Assembly (NCBI RefSeq): GCF_031432215.1
Contig: NZ_JAVKGN010000002.1
Location: 106,343-170,342 of the forward strand
Direction: 5' to 3'
Origin: Halodesulfurarchaeum sp. HSR-GB
GTDB lineage: Archaea > Halobacteriota > Halobacteria > Halobacteriales > Halobacteriaceae
Length of the DNA stretch: 64,000 bases
Shown here: piece after piece, positions 23,812 to 32,933 of the stretch
Layout: each line of letters starts with the position of its first letter
How positions within the stretch are numbered: position 1 is the stretch's first letter
Made by a program: the position numbers and the translations under genes
Notes under the pieces: generated by a model
What the model was told of the DNA's origin: nothing
Database searches by the model: none
The model's input: the letters and a program-made list of their open reading frames with translations, nothing else

Positions 23812-24300
23812 TCAGCCTTCAAGATGGCCCGTTTTGATTAGAAAACGCGCAAGAGCGTCTTCATCAACTTCTTGTAAGTCTTCAGGCGTTCCAGTGATCT
23901 TCTGATCTGATACCGGAGTCCAACCACTATCATAGAATCTAAAAGCATAATTTTCTGTTTCACCTCCTATAGTCACAATAATTGGGTCGCCTCCATGCAA
24001 CTGATCTGGTAGTTTTCCCTTGTAGAAGCATCGTACAGCATCTCCTTCTGTTTTCTCCATATATGTGAAACCAAGTGCATTCAGAATATTCTCCACCGGA
24101 TCCACTATATCATCGCCATCCAGGGCTTTATGGACCTCAACGACTAGGAACGGGTCATGACGATTCACGACAAAACCAAGTCCTTCGCCTTCTCCGTTTT
24201 CCACAGATTGTTTTGCTTCTTCAAATGAGTTCAGCGCCCCTGAATCGATATTCCGAGAATCTGTAGGATCATGCCCGAACTGAGGGTTCTTTTTGTTCAT
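23812..24300 (-). CDS. PrimPol-like domain protein lacking catalytic acids
   Basis: 162 residues. The run GLGFVVNRHDPFLVVEVHKA, then GDAVRCFYKGKLPDQ, YAFRFYDSGWTPVSD and QKITGTPEDLQEVDEDALA follows the order of the bifunctional primase-polymerase N-terminal domain of haloarchaeal viruses and plasmids. In those (from memory) the core reads D-P-F-x-x-V-D-L-D-D, and ends with a segment like F-x-T-V-T-G-x-x-x-x-G-T-P. Here the D-x-D is replaced by E-V-H, so polymerisation is unlikely. No helicase domain is attached. Family assignment is an inference. Confidence 0.45.
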   Translation of the reverse strand: MNKKNPQFGHDPTDSRNIDSGALNSFEEAKQSVENGEGEGLGFVVNRHDPFLVVEVHKALDGDDIVDPVENILNALGFTYMEKTEGDAVRCFYKGKLPDQLHGGDPIIVTIGGETENYAFRFYDSGWTPVSDQKITGTPEDLQEVDEDALARFLIKTGHLEG

Positions 24301-24440
24301 ATGTATTATTCCGTATCAAGATATTTGTGCTGTCATTACCTATATTTCAGGGTTTTCAAATTGGGGTATTGATTTTACAGGTTTGAACGCCTATCAATTA
24401 TTCCCGGAACTTCAATCATAAGAAGAGATCAAATACTCTC

Positions 24441-24668
24441 TCATTCGATTGGTGGACGAAGATCCCTCCATCGCAAGTCTACTTCCTGACCAGAATCTAA
24501 CTCGACTCGATAAATTTTCGAATCCCGTCCATCACCTGTGGTTTCTCCAGCACTATCTCTAATAATCGCGATGATTTCCCCATGTTCTCCATGCAGTCGA
24601 TCGTGGTCAGGATCACGTTCATCAGGGATATCAACCCGAACCCGGTCGCCGATCCCGAACTGGCTCAT
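24441..24668 (-). CDS. Small SH3/KOW-like protein, copy 1
   Basis: 75 residues: GIGDRVRVDIPDERDPDHDR, HGEHGEIIAIIRD, KIYRVELDSGQEVDLRWRDL. A compact beta-barrel, KOW/SH3-like. A clear paralogue lies at 38940-39167 next to a nuclease gene, so the pair brackets the restriction genes. Role unknown. Confidence 0.7.
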   Translation of the reverse strand: MSQFGIGDRVRVDIPDERDPDHDRLHGEHGEIIAIIRDSAGETTGDGRDSKIYRVELDSGQEVDLRWRDLRPPIE

Positions 24669-24737
24669 AAATAGACCATCTCCCTTCTTTCACATTTAGA
24701 TACGGGATCAAATCTCATCTAAACATGATACCAATAG

Positions 24738-25019
24738 TACCGTACATTCATACCCGATTCTAAACAATTAGCAATCAATGACTGGCGCACCTCACGCAAG
24801 GCAATCGAATTCGTCTCTGCAGAATTCGATATCCATGTCTCTGAAGATGACATCGACGAAATTCTCGCAGTCTTAGATTCCTCCATTGACCGATTTATGG
24901 GCCAAATTGATGATAAAACATTAGACGAAATGCTTCGTGCAGACGCGGGGGATTACCAACTTGGGAATCCTTCACTCGAGATAATCTTCAACCTGAACCA
25001 TATACACAGGATGCGCTGA
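24738..25019 (+). pseudogene. Coding remnant without start
   Basis: One frame between a TAG at 24735 and a TGA at 25017 encodes RTSRKAIEFVSAEFDIHVSE, DDIDEILAVLDSSIDRFMGQ and IDDKTLDEMLRADAGDY. Acidic, helical and protein-like, but without a plausible start codon. Probably the 3' part of a broken gene; family not recognised. Confidence 0.4.
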
Positions 25020-25125
25020 TCGGCCCGCTTCTCAGCTCTCTCGGGCTTCCGGACCGGCTTCCGACCTCGTCGGATTAAATTTCGAACGAATCAACTTATC
25101 TGGTAAGAAACCAAGTACTGAATAA

Positions 25126-26034
25126 TTACTGAAAAGATTGTAGGTAATTCTGAAGAGAGCCGAGTCGATGTTCCCAGAAGACCTCGATGTCGTCACCGCG
25201 AAGTGTTTCTATCTGACTAGCTGGAATCCAACCAGCTAACGCAGCACCAACCCGGGCGTTCGGGAATCCAGATCTCCAGTCAGATTCCTTATTACGAATC
25301 TCTTTGATGCGTTTGTAGGAGTCAATTTTGACGCCTATTGCTTTCGCCTCAAGAAATAACATTTCCTCTTTTGCTGGTCGAGCTACGAAGTCGGCTTTTT
25401 GGTCGTCTCCCGGACCAGCGACTTTAGTTTCGCTGACGAACGAACTAGCGGGGATGTCATCGATATCAGAAATGGTACTACTTCGAGAAACACGCTGAAG
25501 TCCTGCTTCTTTCATTGCCTCAGCGACCTTTTCTTCCTGAATATCTTTTCGCCAGTTTCTATATCGCGTTTTAGCCTCGCTCTGAGCGATAATGTCGCAG
25601 GTCCAGTCTCGCGAGTAATCGATCCAGTCATCCACGTCAACATCGCGGTAGATCCAAGGGACCTTTCGTTCATCCATATTTGTCTGCATAAAGTCGGCCA
25701 TCTGCTGTGCGATGTCTTTGTTAGGTGTCGATGGATCTTCGCCTTCGTAGTTAGTCGTTGATCCGACGCCGTTGAATTGCCCAAACTTCATCTGGCTAAT
25801 CGGAGGCTTGACCAGATAGCGTAGAATTTTCACAACACGTGGCTCTTTGCGTATAATTTCGGCGTCGAAGTCTCGAAAGTTGTTGGTTTGGTCGGCTACG
25901 AAGTCATATAATTCCTTGTGCCTTTCAAGTTCGGTGTCGTAGAACTCACGAATTTGGTTCAGGAATATTTCTTCTTCGAGTTGCTGACTCTTCGTGACGA
26001 GATCTTCTATTGTTTCATCATCGGCTAGATCCAT
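25126..26034 (-). CDS. XamI-family type II restriction endonuclease
   Basis: 302 residues. I recognise the XamI family by LRYLVKPPISQMKFGQFNG and FVSETKVAGPGDDQKADFVA followed by MLFLEAKAIGVKIDSYKRIK, where the Asp and the E-A-K form a PD-(D/E)XK site. XamI recognises GTCGAC. The gene is divergent from an operon with a small ribbon-helix-helix gene and an adenine methylase, 61 bp apart, giving a complete type II system. Recognition sequence here is inferred from the family only. Confidence 0.8.
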   Translation of the reverse strand: MDLADDETIEDLVTKSQQLEEEIFLNQIREFYDTELERHKELYDFVADQTNNFRDFDAEIIRKEPRVVKILRYLVKPPISQMKFGQFNGVGSTTNYEGEDPSTPNKDIAQQMADFMQTNMDERKVPWIYRDVDVDDWIDYSRDWTCDIIAQSEAKTRYRNWRKDIQEEKVAEAMKEAGLQRVSRSSTISDIDDIPASSFVSETKVAGPGDDQKADFVARPAKEEMLFLEAKAIGVKIDSYKRIKEIRNKESDWRSGFPNARVGAALAGWIPASQIETLRGDDIEVFWEHRLGSLQNYLQSFQ

Positions 26035-26095
26035 ATCAACGCCAAAACTCCAAACTTAGGAAAACCTTTAGTAGAAGGAGTGTTCTTAGTATTCT

Positions 26096-26344
26096 ATGAA
26101 TATAGAGCACACAAATAGTGCTATGCACACGATGAACACAAATGATGAGGAAGATACATTGTGTGCCTTCCTCAAACTAATCGATAAAGAACTAATGCCG
26201 GACTACAAAAATATCAAAATCCGCGAAAATACCCACGAGCGGCTAAAAAGCCATGGAAACATGGGTGAGTCCTTCGACGACTTAATCAATCGTATTCTCG
26301 ACGATTGGGAGGAACAGAAAGAAATGGAGGGGCACACCGAATGA
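26096..26344 (+). CDS. Small ribbon-helix-helix-like protein, possible R-M controller
   Basis: 82 residues. The C-terminal half (IKIRENTHERLKSHGNMGES, FDDLINRILDDWEEQ) is the strand-helix-helix pattern of haloarchaeal antitoxin-like or CopG-like regulators. It overlaps the methylase start by 4 nt (ATGA) and faces the endonuclease gene across a 61-bp divergent promoter region. That places it well to time methylase against endonuclease expression. Confidence 0.6.
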   Translation: MNIEHTNSAMHTMNTNDEEDTLCAFLKLIDKELMPDYKNIKIRENTHERLKSHGNMGESFDDLINRILDDWEEQKEMEGHTE

Positions 26345-28485
26345 GCGCGCCCACCATGCTGGAAGGAACCATCCAATCAGCTGGTGACGAAATCTATCAG
26401 CAGTTGACTCAGATTGTGGATTCGAGCATAGAAGATCGCGTCGAAGAATGGTGTAAATCACACGGTCTTTTGCGCCTTGACAATCCACTTCAGATTGTCG
26501 CTCGCCAAGCCGTTTTCAATGTACTTCTCAAAGCCACGTTACACGAACACTACCACCAACGTGGCCATCTACCAGAACTCGGATCTGATGCACGGCAGGC
26601 GTTAAATGATGCCGAGGAACTAACGGGCGACCCTGCATTCAAAGAATACATTCTTGACGAGGTGGCTTGGCTAAAAAAGGACGCACTCAACGATGTCCTC
26701 GCCGCTCGCAACCAATTGCAATTAACCGATGACCCCGCCGAGGAGATCGGTCGGATATTTGAGGGGATCACTCCACAAAAATCTCGACGTAAGTTGGGGC
26801 AATTCCGAACCCCAAAGACGATTGCTGACTTGATGGCCGATTGGCTAATCAAAAACGGTTCCGAAACTGTGTTAGACCCAGGGATGGGCGCATGTGCATT
26901 ATCCGCGGCAGTATACCGAGAGAAACAGGAGAAAAAAGACGAACCGTCACTTTCCGACATTCACGGTATTGATCTGGATGAACTGGCGTTGGTTATGGGT
27001 GCGACAACGCTGACGTTGATGGACCACGGCAACCCGCACAGTCTCTGCGTCGGTGACTTTCTCGAACTCGAAGTAAATGATTTGGATGGTGAAGTAGATG
27101 CGGTAATTTCGAATCCACCGTATTCGCGGCACCACGAACTTTCAGAGGAATATAAGTCTCGGGTGAATTCCCAAGCGGAGCATGAACTCGGAAGGGACGT
27201 TAGCGCACTGTCACCGATGTACGCGTACTTCTACTACCACGCTGCACAGTTCCTCAAGCCGGGCGGGCGGATGTCGTTTATCACCCCTTCGGAATACCTT
27301 GAAACCAGCTATGGCGAGTCGCTAAAGCAGTTCCTTCTTGACGAATTCGATATTAATGCGTTGGTGCTGTTCGACCGCAACGACGATTCAAAGTTCGAGG
27401 AGGCAATGACGACCAGCCTCGTCAGCTTCTTGGAAAAAACGAAAGGGACCGACGACAACGAGTTGACACGAATCGTACGTGTCGATGGAAATCCAAGTGA
27501 AGAAGAATTGCTCGCTGCCGTAACTGGTGATGTAGAGGGCGAAACAGAATGGGGGTTCGTGAACGCCGTCCGACAGTCCGAACTTGAGTCAGAGGAGAAG
27601 TGGACAGTGTTATTCGATCCGGTAGACATCGACACCAGCGAGTTGACGCCACTGTCAGAACTTGCCACGGTGAATCGCGGGATAGCTACCGGGAAGAATG
27701 AATATTTTTGTCTTACTCAGAGCGAGGTTGATGAATGGGGTATTGACGAACAATATCTCTCGAAAATCATTCGCAATTCGCGGAGTGTTCCGGGCTACGA
27801 TTACACCGACGAGGATTGGCAGGAAGAACGTGATGCTGGCCGTGAAGTCTGGTTGCTGTATCATATCACCGAACTCAATGCCAACACAATCAGTCAATCG
27901 ATACCGGATGCAGCGTCAGGGAATGAAACACTAACTGCATATTCTAGTGATGAGTCTGAAAATGTGGAAGTGAAAAATCCAGGTTTAGTAGAGTACCTCC
28001 AGTTTGGTATGTCCGATGAGATAGAGGCTCACGATGGTTATCTTGCACGCAACCGAAATCCATGGTTTGTCGTTGATCGGCGCGATCCCCCACCGATTGT
28101 TCTGACCTACATGAGTCGGAATGGTACTAGGTTCATCCGAAACGAGACAAATGCGAGAAACCTGTCGAATCTCCACGGAATGTATATTGATGTCGAAATG
28201 GATGAAACACAGCTGAAGGCGTTGTTGGCATATCTGAACAGTGAATTCGCCAGTAAGGTGGTCAGGAGGTCTGGACGGACATATTCTTCGGGAATGGACA
28301 AGATTGAACCTAACGAGATGGAAGGCGTACCGGTTCTGGATCCTCGCGGCCTGAATAACGAGACGGTTGGAGAACTCGCGGCGCTTTTTGATGAGTTACG
28401 AGAGGCTGCACGCGATGATGCATTGAGCACTGCTGAGGTAGTTTTAGAAATAGATAAACTCCTCCAGGAGGTATTCGATAAATGA
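26341..28485 (+). CDS. Type II N6-adenine DNA methyltransferase
   Basis: 714 residues from ATG 26341 (MSAPTMLEGTIQSAGDEIYQ), chosen for the 4-nt overlap with the preceding gene. Motif I is TVLDPGMGACALSAAVY (about 177) and motif IV is ISNPPYSRHH (about 258), giving the gamma-class order. A long C-terminal target-recognition part ends with GRTYSSGMDKIEPNEMEGVP, typical of SalI/XamI-like enzymes. It protects host DNA from the XamI-like nuclease encoded divergently. Confidence 0.88.
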   Translation: MSAPTMLEGTIQSAGDEIYQQLTQIVDSSIEDRVEEWCKSHGLLRLDNPLQIVARQAVFNVLLKATLHEHYHQRGHLPELGSDARQALNDAEELTGDPAFKEYILDEVAWLKKDALNDVLAARNQLQLTDDPAEEIGRIFEGITPQKSRRKLGQFRTPKTIADLMADWLIKNGSETVLDPGMGACALSAAVYREKQEKKDEPSLSDIHGIDLDELALVMGATTLTLMDHGNPHSLCVGDFLELEVNDLDGEVDAVISNPPYSRHHELSEEYKSRVNSQAEHELGRDVSALSPMYAYFYYHAAQFLKPGGRMSFITPSEYLETSYGESLKQFLLDEFDINALVLFDRNDDSKFEEAMTTSLVSFLEKTKGTDDNELTRIVRVDGNPSEEELLAAVTGDVEGETEWGFVNAVRQSELESEEKWTVLFDPVDIDTSELTPLSELATVNRGIATGKNEYFCLTQSEVDEWGIDEQYLSKIIRNSRSVPGYDYTDEDWQEERDAGREVWLLYHITELNANTISQSIPDAASGNETLTAYSSDESENVEVKNPGLVEYLQFGMSDEIEAHDGYLARNRNPWFVVDRRDPPPIVLTYMSRNGTRFIRNETNARNLSNLHGMYIDVEMDETQLKALLAYLNSEFASKVVRRSGRTYSSGMDKIEPNEMEGVPVLDPRGLNNETVGELAALFDELREAARDDALSTAEVVLEIDKLLQEVFDK

Positions 28486-28904
28486 CTGACGCAGTGCAAG
28501 GGACCATTGAACGGCCTAAGATAGATGGACCGGGCGATACGCAAGGTGCTTTGTTCCCAACGCAGCCAAATGGAATTGAATTTCTCCGCGAAAATAATGC
28601 ATGGGGGTTTGTGACAATAGCACAGGAACCAGAATTCGTAGCGATGTACGTTTCCGGGTCCGAAAACGCGGTCCAGTATTTCGCTCGTGTGAAGGACATC
28701 GTGGAAGCGGAAGACGCCGAGTTGGCGCGCCCTATAGAGGATTACCAAAAGTTCGAACCCGGAAAGAAAGTCATCAGGTTTCAGCCACGAAGTCTATTTG
28801 AACTTGAGGACCCCATCCCTTACCGTAACCGAACGCCGTACTCGCTGCGATACATCAAACTCGGTGATTTCCGGAAAGCGAGTGGAACTGACGACCTCTT
28901 CTAA
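28482..28904 (+). CDS. Stand-alone domain protein of the type II R-M operon
   Basis: 140 residues overlapping the methylase stop by 4 nt. Residues about 30-140 (FLRENNAWGFVTIAQEPEFV, AMYVSGSENAVQYFARVKDI, FELEDPIPYRNRTPYSLRY, ending TDDLF) are homologous to residues about 270-385 of the nuclease at 39190-40596. The domain looks beta-rich and I cannot name it. A PUA/EVE-like modified-base reader is one possibility. Its coupling to a methylase suggests a role in recognising or regulating methylated DNA. Confidence 0.65.
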   Translation: MTDAVQGTIERPKIDGPGDTQGALFPTQPNGIEFLRENNAWGFVTIAQEPEFVAMYVSGSENAVQYFARVKDIVEAEDAELARPIEDYQKFEPGKKVIRFQPRSLFELEDPIPYRNRTPYSLRYIKLGDFRKASGTDDLF

Positions 28905-28992
28905 TGTAGGGCGTTTACTTGATCTTTGCCACCCAATCGTTCAAGTAACACAGGCATAATGTCCATATTATCGGGTTAACCACGCAAGTGGT

Positions 28993-29838
28993 CCCATCTC
29001 CAGAAAGCATTACAACGAACAGGCTATCGACCGCGGCTACGGGATGTTTCACTGGGACAATATCGCGTCACTCAACCCTGACGATTACAGCGAGGAGACC
29101 TCGAAGGCGCAACGAGAAATTAGGAAGTTAAGCGAGATAGTGAAAACGGCCAGACTGCGGTGACCTTTTACAACCCACTCAGTCGAATCACTATCGGCAA
29201 GGCAGAGGGTGTCTTCATCATTCCTGCGACCGACTCGGCACTACAGAGATCCAATAGAGGTAGAGCCGTACGGAACAGCCGACGTTGATACAGACGAATA
29301 CAAGTGGATATTCAAAGGCGTCAAATTCGACGAAGAGACAACTGTCTAGGTCTCTCCAACTGATGCACCACCTTTGTTCGACACAGACCTGCACCCACCA
29401 CATTGGTCGGCTTGTGACTGGAACCAAATTGACGAGGAGATAGTCGAAGCCGCGTATCGAGGTGAACCCATCCCATACGTTGCTTCCAGTTTGACGCCCA
29501 CTCAGGTTGAGGTCTGTGCAGAAGAGTACCTCCGGTCAATGTTCCCGTCGTTCCGACGAACTTCGACTCTCGGGGACGAACAAAAGGACGTAGACGTTAT
29601 TGGTCACATAGGCCCAAATCATGGCCCAGTATTAATTGCCGAAATGACTGGAGGTAGTACTTCCAACGCAATAGACCGGGTTGAGAGGTTGAATAAGTAC
29701 CGCGACCGTGCTAACCATCTGTATCTGTTTGCGCCTACCGACAGCCGCCCGGATTCAGTGCCCGAAACTATAGACTTCGTATCGCTTGAAGACGTATTCG
29801 ACCATCTCGACGGAATCAGCGAACGGAATCGATGCTAG
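28993..29838 (+). pseudogene. Decayed gene with Mrr/PD-(D/E)XK-like C-terminus
   Basis: Successive frames give HYNEQAIDRGYGMFHWDNIA, then GQTAVTFYNPLSRITIGKAE, then DPIEVEPYGTADVDTDEYKW, FKGVKFDEETTV, a TAG at 29347, and the in-frame 154-codon ORF from 29374 (VCAEEYLRSMFPSFRRTSTL, DEQKDVDVIGHIGPNHGPVL). At least two frameshifts and one nonsense codon separate parts that read as one protein. The tail has a D-V-D-V-x-G...L-I-A-E-M core like restriction-type nucleases. Probably a dead restriction or defence gene. Confidence 0.6.
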
Positions 29839-30397
29839 TGAGATGCTGATGCATTCTTCAGACAAAGTAGAGCAGTACCTATTCTCTCCAGCAGGAGCCA
29901 GTAGACTTCGTCGTTTGAGGTCGTGATGCAGTAGTGCGCATCATAAAAGTACAGAAACCGCCTGTGTCCGTATTGCGCTGGGAAACGGTTGTCAGGTCGA
30001 AAATGGTCTACTCGAAACTAAGCGTAAGGCCGAAGACACCTAACTCACGATTGATGGCAAAATGAAGTCCCATCTTGACGAGGACGGGGACGATTATGGG
30101 TACTGCCTGTTCCGGTTTACCAGTGAGAGATAGCATAATCCTAACAGGGAGAGCCTACTGTCCGAAGTGGATACCAGAGCTACCGATGCCTATCAGCGTT
30201 ATTTACCCATGCGAGGCGTGCATGATTAACCCCTTCTGACAGCAGTCCGGAGCAGTGGATATAAATCCAGAACAGAAGCCTTCGCGCAATTTGCTATTGT
30301 GAACGCCGTATCAATCTCTTAGTTCGAGCTTTCAACCCAAGCGAATTACTCGATAACAGTCTTTCTTGTAAGTGAATAGCAAATCGGCGGACGTTTT
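29839..30397. other. Decayed intergenic stretch
   Basis: No intact gene. A short frame near 30062-30137 (MKSHLDEDGDDYGYCLFRFT) looks protein-like, but stops surround it. Consistent with erosion of the neighbouring pseudogene or a lost defence gene. Confidence 0.35.
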
Positions 30398-30436
30398 TTG
30401 GCAACTCCTTATCTACATAGCACTAAGATTTCCGGA

Positions 30437-32056
30437 ATGAAACAAGAACACCTCGTCGATGAAGATATCGACCCCGTCTACTTCTACTACAAAGAGATTC
30501 AATCAGATGGGCTCAATAGTTGGACACTTGAAAGCACAGAACGTGTCCGCAATATATACGATGTCATCGAAGGTCTCGACCGCCAGACATCTGTCCATAC
30601 ACTTGAAGAACTTGAAATTGATGAAAACCCACAGATGTTTGTGGATAAACTTCTGGACGCCTATCCCGATCACGACGATGCTTTCTGCACATCACTTATT
30701 AACGATTTCAGTGACAGTATGAATACCCGTGCTCGTGAACCAGGGAAATATGCAGTCCTCATACTCTACGATGATTCACTCGCTCTTTGTCACACCGACT
30801 CGGAAGAAATGACAATTACCAAGGATGCCGAAGTCCTCGAAAGATTACTTGACTCCGATAATGTCGATAAATACGCTCGATTCCGTCAGATAAATAGCGG
30901 TATAGAAGTTTTACAGTTCGAGCGTAGCGTTTCAAAATCTTTTTCAGAGTTCCTTGGACTCAATCCTGAAGAGATTGCCTATGAAGAAGCAGGAGACATC
31001 AAAATTTTCACCGAGATAGACGACTCGACGGTTCGCTTCGAGTTCGGCCGAAAGGAGTTCGAGCAGAAGTTTATCTTCAACGAGAATTACGATCTGTTTA
31101 CAGAAATTCTTGAAACCCCCAACGATCAGTACCGGATAAATCACATAAAGATGGGGCGCCGACTCTATAATACGGTAGACGAGTTTCTACAACAGTTCTA
31201 CGCACTTTATTATGATCTTAACACACTGAAAAATCAATACTCAACACTTGCCGAGTCGATGACGCCGCACACAACTAAAGTGGTTGACCACGAGGATAAG
31301 GTAACCACTGGCGGTCCAAATGGACCAACAAAGTTAGTGAAGGGTAGCGACTCTAAATTCAAGATTATTTTTGCAGACAAGAATATTGTACTTTCAGCAG
31401 GGTGGCGACTACAACTTTCGAAGAAGTTGCGCTCGGGTGAAACGGTCCGATTGCACCACGTGGGGAATGACTTCGTCGAAGAGCCTCTACAAATCGGGTC
31501 TTTCGAGGTCTACAATCCCCTTGATATTGACGAGGAGAGTTTAAATAAACTCTATCGCGTTACCCAGGAAGCTCGGACTGGGGAACACCTTTCTAACATT
31601 ATCTACTCTGTGATGTTCCACACGCTATCTGAGTGGAGTCCAAGTCCGATAAGCCACTTCTTCGACCAGATGACGAAACGTTTCGAAGATGAACTCTCTG
31701 CTGAAGGAATGATCCTCCGGGATGAGGATGGGCTTATGGAGTTGAAATCACGAGACTGGCTGGCAAGTATCGATAACGACGAAGAAGCAGCTGAAAAGAT
31801 ATCTGAAGAGTTGCAGTCGGACTCAAAGCTCTTACTTATTGGTGTGGATGAAGAGGAGCAACGAATCCGTCCATTAAGTCGTAGTAGGTGGGATTCGGAG
31901 AGGAACAAACGGATTAGTGACTCCTTGCAGGAAATGAATGGAAATCATGACTCGATTCAATTGTCTTCGTTGCAAATGGGAGGTGGTAATTGTTTACTGT
32001 TTGTATATTCAGTTCGGGGTAACCAAACATTTGACCTGGATATGGTTGGTCCGTGA
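30437..32056 (+). CDS. Large unknown protein in the defence island
   Basis: 539 residues from ATG 30437; a TTG at 30398 would add 13. Acidic, soluble, no signal peptide or membrane segment. A first half (about 1-270) has alternating strands and helices (GKYAVLILYDDSLALCHTDS, DSTVRFEFGRKEFEQKFIFN); a second part has FKIIFADKNIVLSAGWRLQL and a helical C-terminal region. I do not recognise a family; a weak resemblance in layout to DUF4868/KwaB-type defence proteins was considered but not supported by any motif. It stands alone between the type II and type I systems, so a defence role is the default guess. Confidence 0.6.
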   Translation: MKQEHLVDEDIDPVYFYYKEIQSDGLNSWTLESTERVRNIYDVIEGLDRQTSVHTLEELEIDENPQMFVDKLLDAYPDHDDAFCTSLINDFSDSMNTRAREPGKYAVLILYDDSLALCHTDSEEMTITKDAEVLERLLDSDNVDKYARFRQINSGIEVLQFERSVSKSFSEFLGLNPEEIAYEEAGDIKIFTEIDDSTVRFEFGRKEFEQKFIFNENYDLFTEILETPNDQYRINHIKMGRRLYNTVDEFLQQFYALYYDLNTLKNQYSTLAESMTPHTTKVVDHEDKVTTGGPNGPTKLVKGSDSKFKIIFADKNIVLSAGWRLQLSKKLRSGETVRLHHVGNDFVEEPLQIGSFEVYNPLDIDEESLNKLYRVTQEARTGEHLSNIIYSVMFHTLSEWSPSPISHFFDQMTKRFEDELSAEGMILRDEDGLMELKSRDWLASIDNDEEAAEKISEELQSDSKLLLIGVDEEEQRIRPLSRSRWDSERNKRISDSLQEMNGNHDSIQLSSLQMGGGNCLLFVYSVRGNQTFDLDMVGP

Positions 32057-32345
32057 TAAGGTCCATCGAAGAAGGTTGGCAGTTCGCATGTTTTTCCTAC
32101 CTATTTCTAAGAACACACTATTAAAAATCCCTTTTAGAGCCCGACCAAATTGATGACAGTTGAAATTAATTCCTATGGGGGGCCAAAGGTGATATATTCC
32201 AGGAAAACGGCTTTGAAACCCGGCCTATTGTCCTTGAGCAATATCGATTCGGCTGAATATTTCACCAATCATACAGTCTTGTGAGAATGAGAAGAAAGCG
32301 ATAGGTGGACTAAAGGGATACCGCCTTCACTACCATATTAGTTAG

Positions 32346-32882
32346 ATGCGTATCGTAAGTACAATGGGTAGCGGATCATTGGGAAGAGAGCTAGATCTTT
32401 CCGCGGTAGTCGAGGCCTTATCCAGCGAATTTGATGTTGATGCAGATTTTCATCGTAATTCTATGGCGACGATTCGTTTTGAGGAAGATGGTCCAGCTCT
32501 TACGATATACCGGACAGGATCCTTCCAGATTAGAGGTACCCAAACGCGGGAGGACTTGTTTGAATCCAAAGACCGCCTTCTTGACGCGTTCCAGGAAATT
32601 GAGTTAGATATGGAAGATGTCTCATTTCGGCAGAACAATGCTGTCTACTTGGACGATTTTGAAACCACTATTCAGTTAGGGTCCTTGGCTATCCACCTTG
32701 GCCTTGAGAAGGTAGAGTATGAACCAGAACAATTCCCAGGAGTGATTTACAGGCCTCCAGATATTGGAACGGTTATGCTGGTGTTCAATAGTGGGAAAAC
32801 CATAATCAGTGGCACTACCAACAAGGGGATCGCTCAGAAATCTTCCGATCACCTAAGACATGAAATCCAAAGCCTGAGTTAA
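32346..32882 (+). CDS. Divergent TATA-binding protein (TBP) homologue
   Basis: 178 residues with two TBP-like direct repeats. Repeat 2 is clear: IQLGSLAIHLGLEKVEYEPE, QFPGVIYRPPDIGTVMLVFN, SGKTIISGTTNKG. Repeat 1 starts SLGRELDLSAVVEALSSEF and has ALTIYRTGSFQIRGTQ, but its EQFPG-x-V/I-Y-R segment is replaced by DFHRNSMATIRFEEDG. TBP binds the TATA box and recruits TFB. A half-degraded copy in a restriction island, 51 bp before hsdM, may direct island-specific transcription or act as a dominant variant. An internal ATG at 32364 is an alternative start. Confidence 0.8.
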   Translation: MRIVSTMGSGSLGRELDLSAVVEALSSEFDVDADFHRNSMATIRFEEDGPALTIYRTGSFQIRGTQTREDLFESKDRLLDAFQEIELDMEDVSFRQNNAVYLDDFETTIQLGSLAIHLGLEKVEYEPEQFPGVIYRPPDIGTVMLVFNSGKTIISGTTNKGIAQKSSDHLRHEIQSLS

Positions 32883-32933
32883 AGCCGATAGACCAACACA
32901 ACAATTATCAAATCATCGCCCACACTACAGTGT

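Noticed and set aside
30437..32056. Assignment as KwaB (Kiwa defence)
   Set aside because: Only a loose resemblance in size and context; no diagnostic motif seen and no KwaA-like membrane partner next to it.
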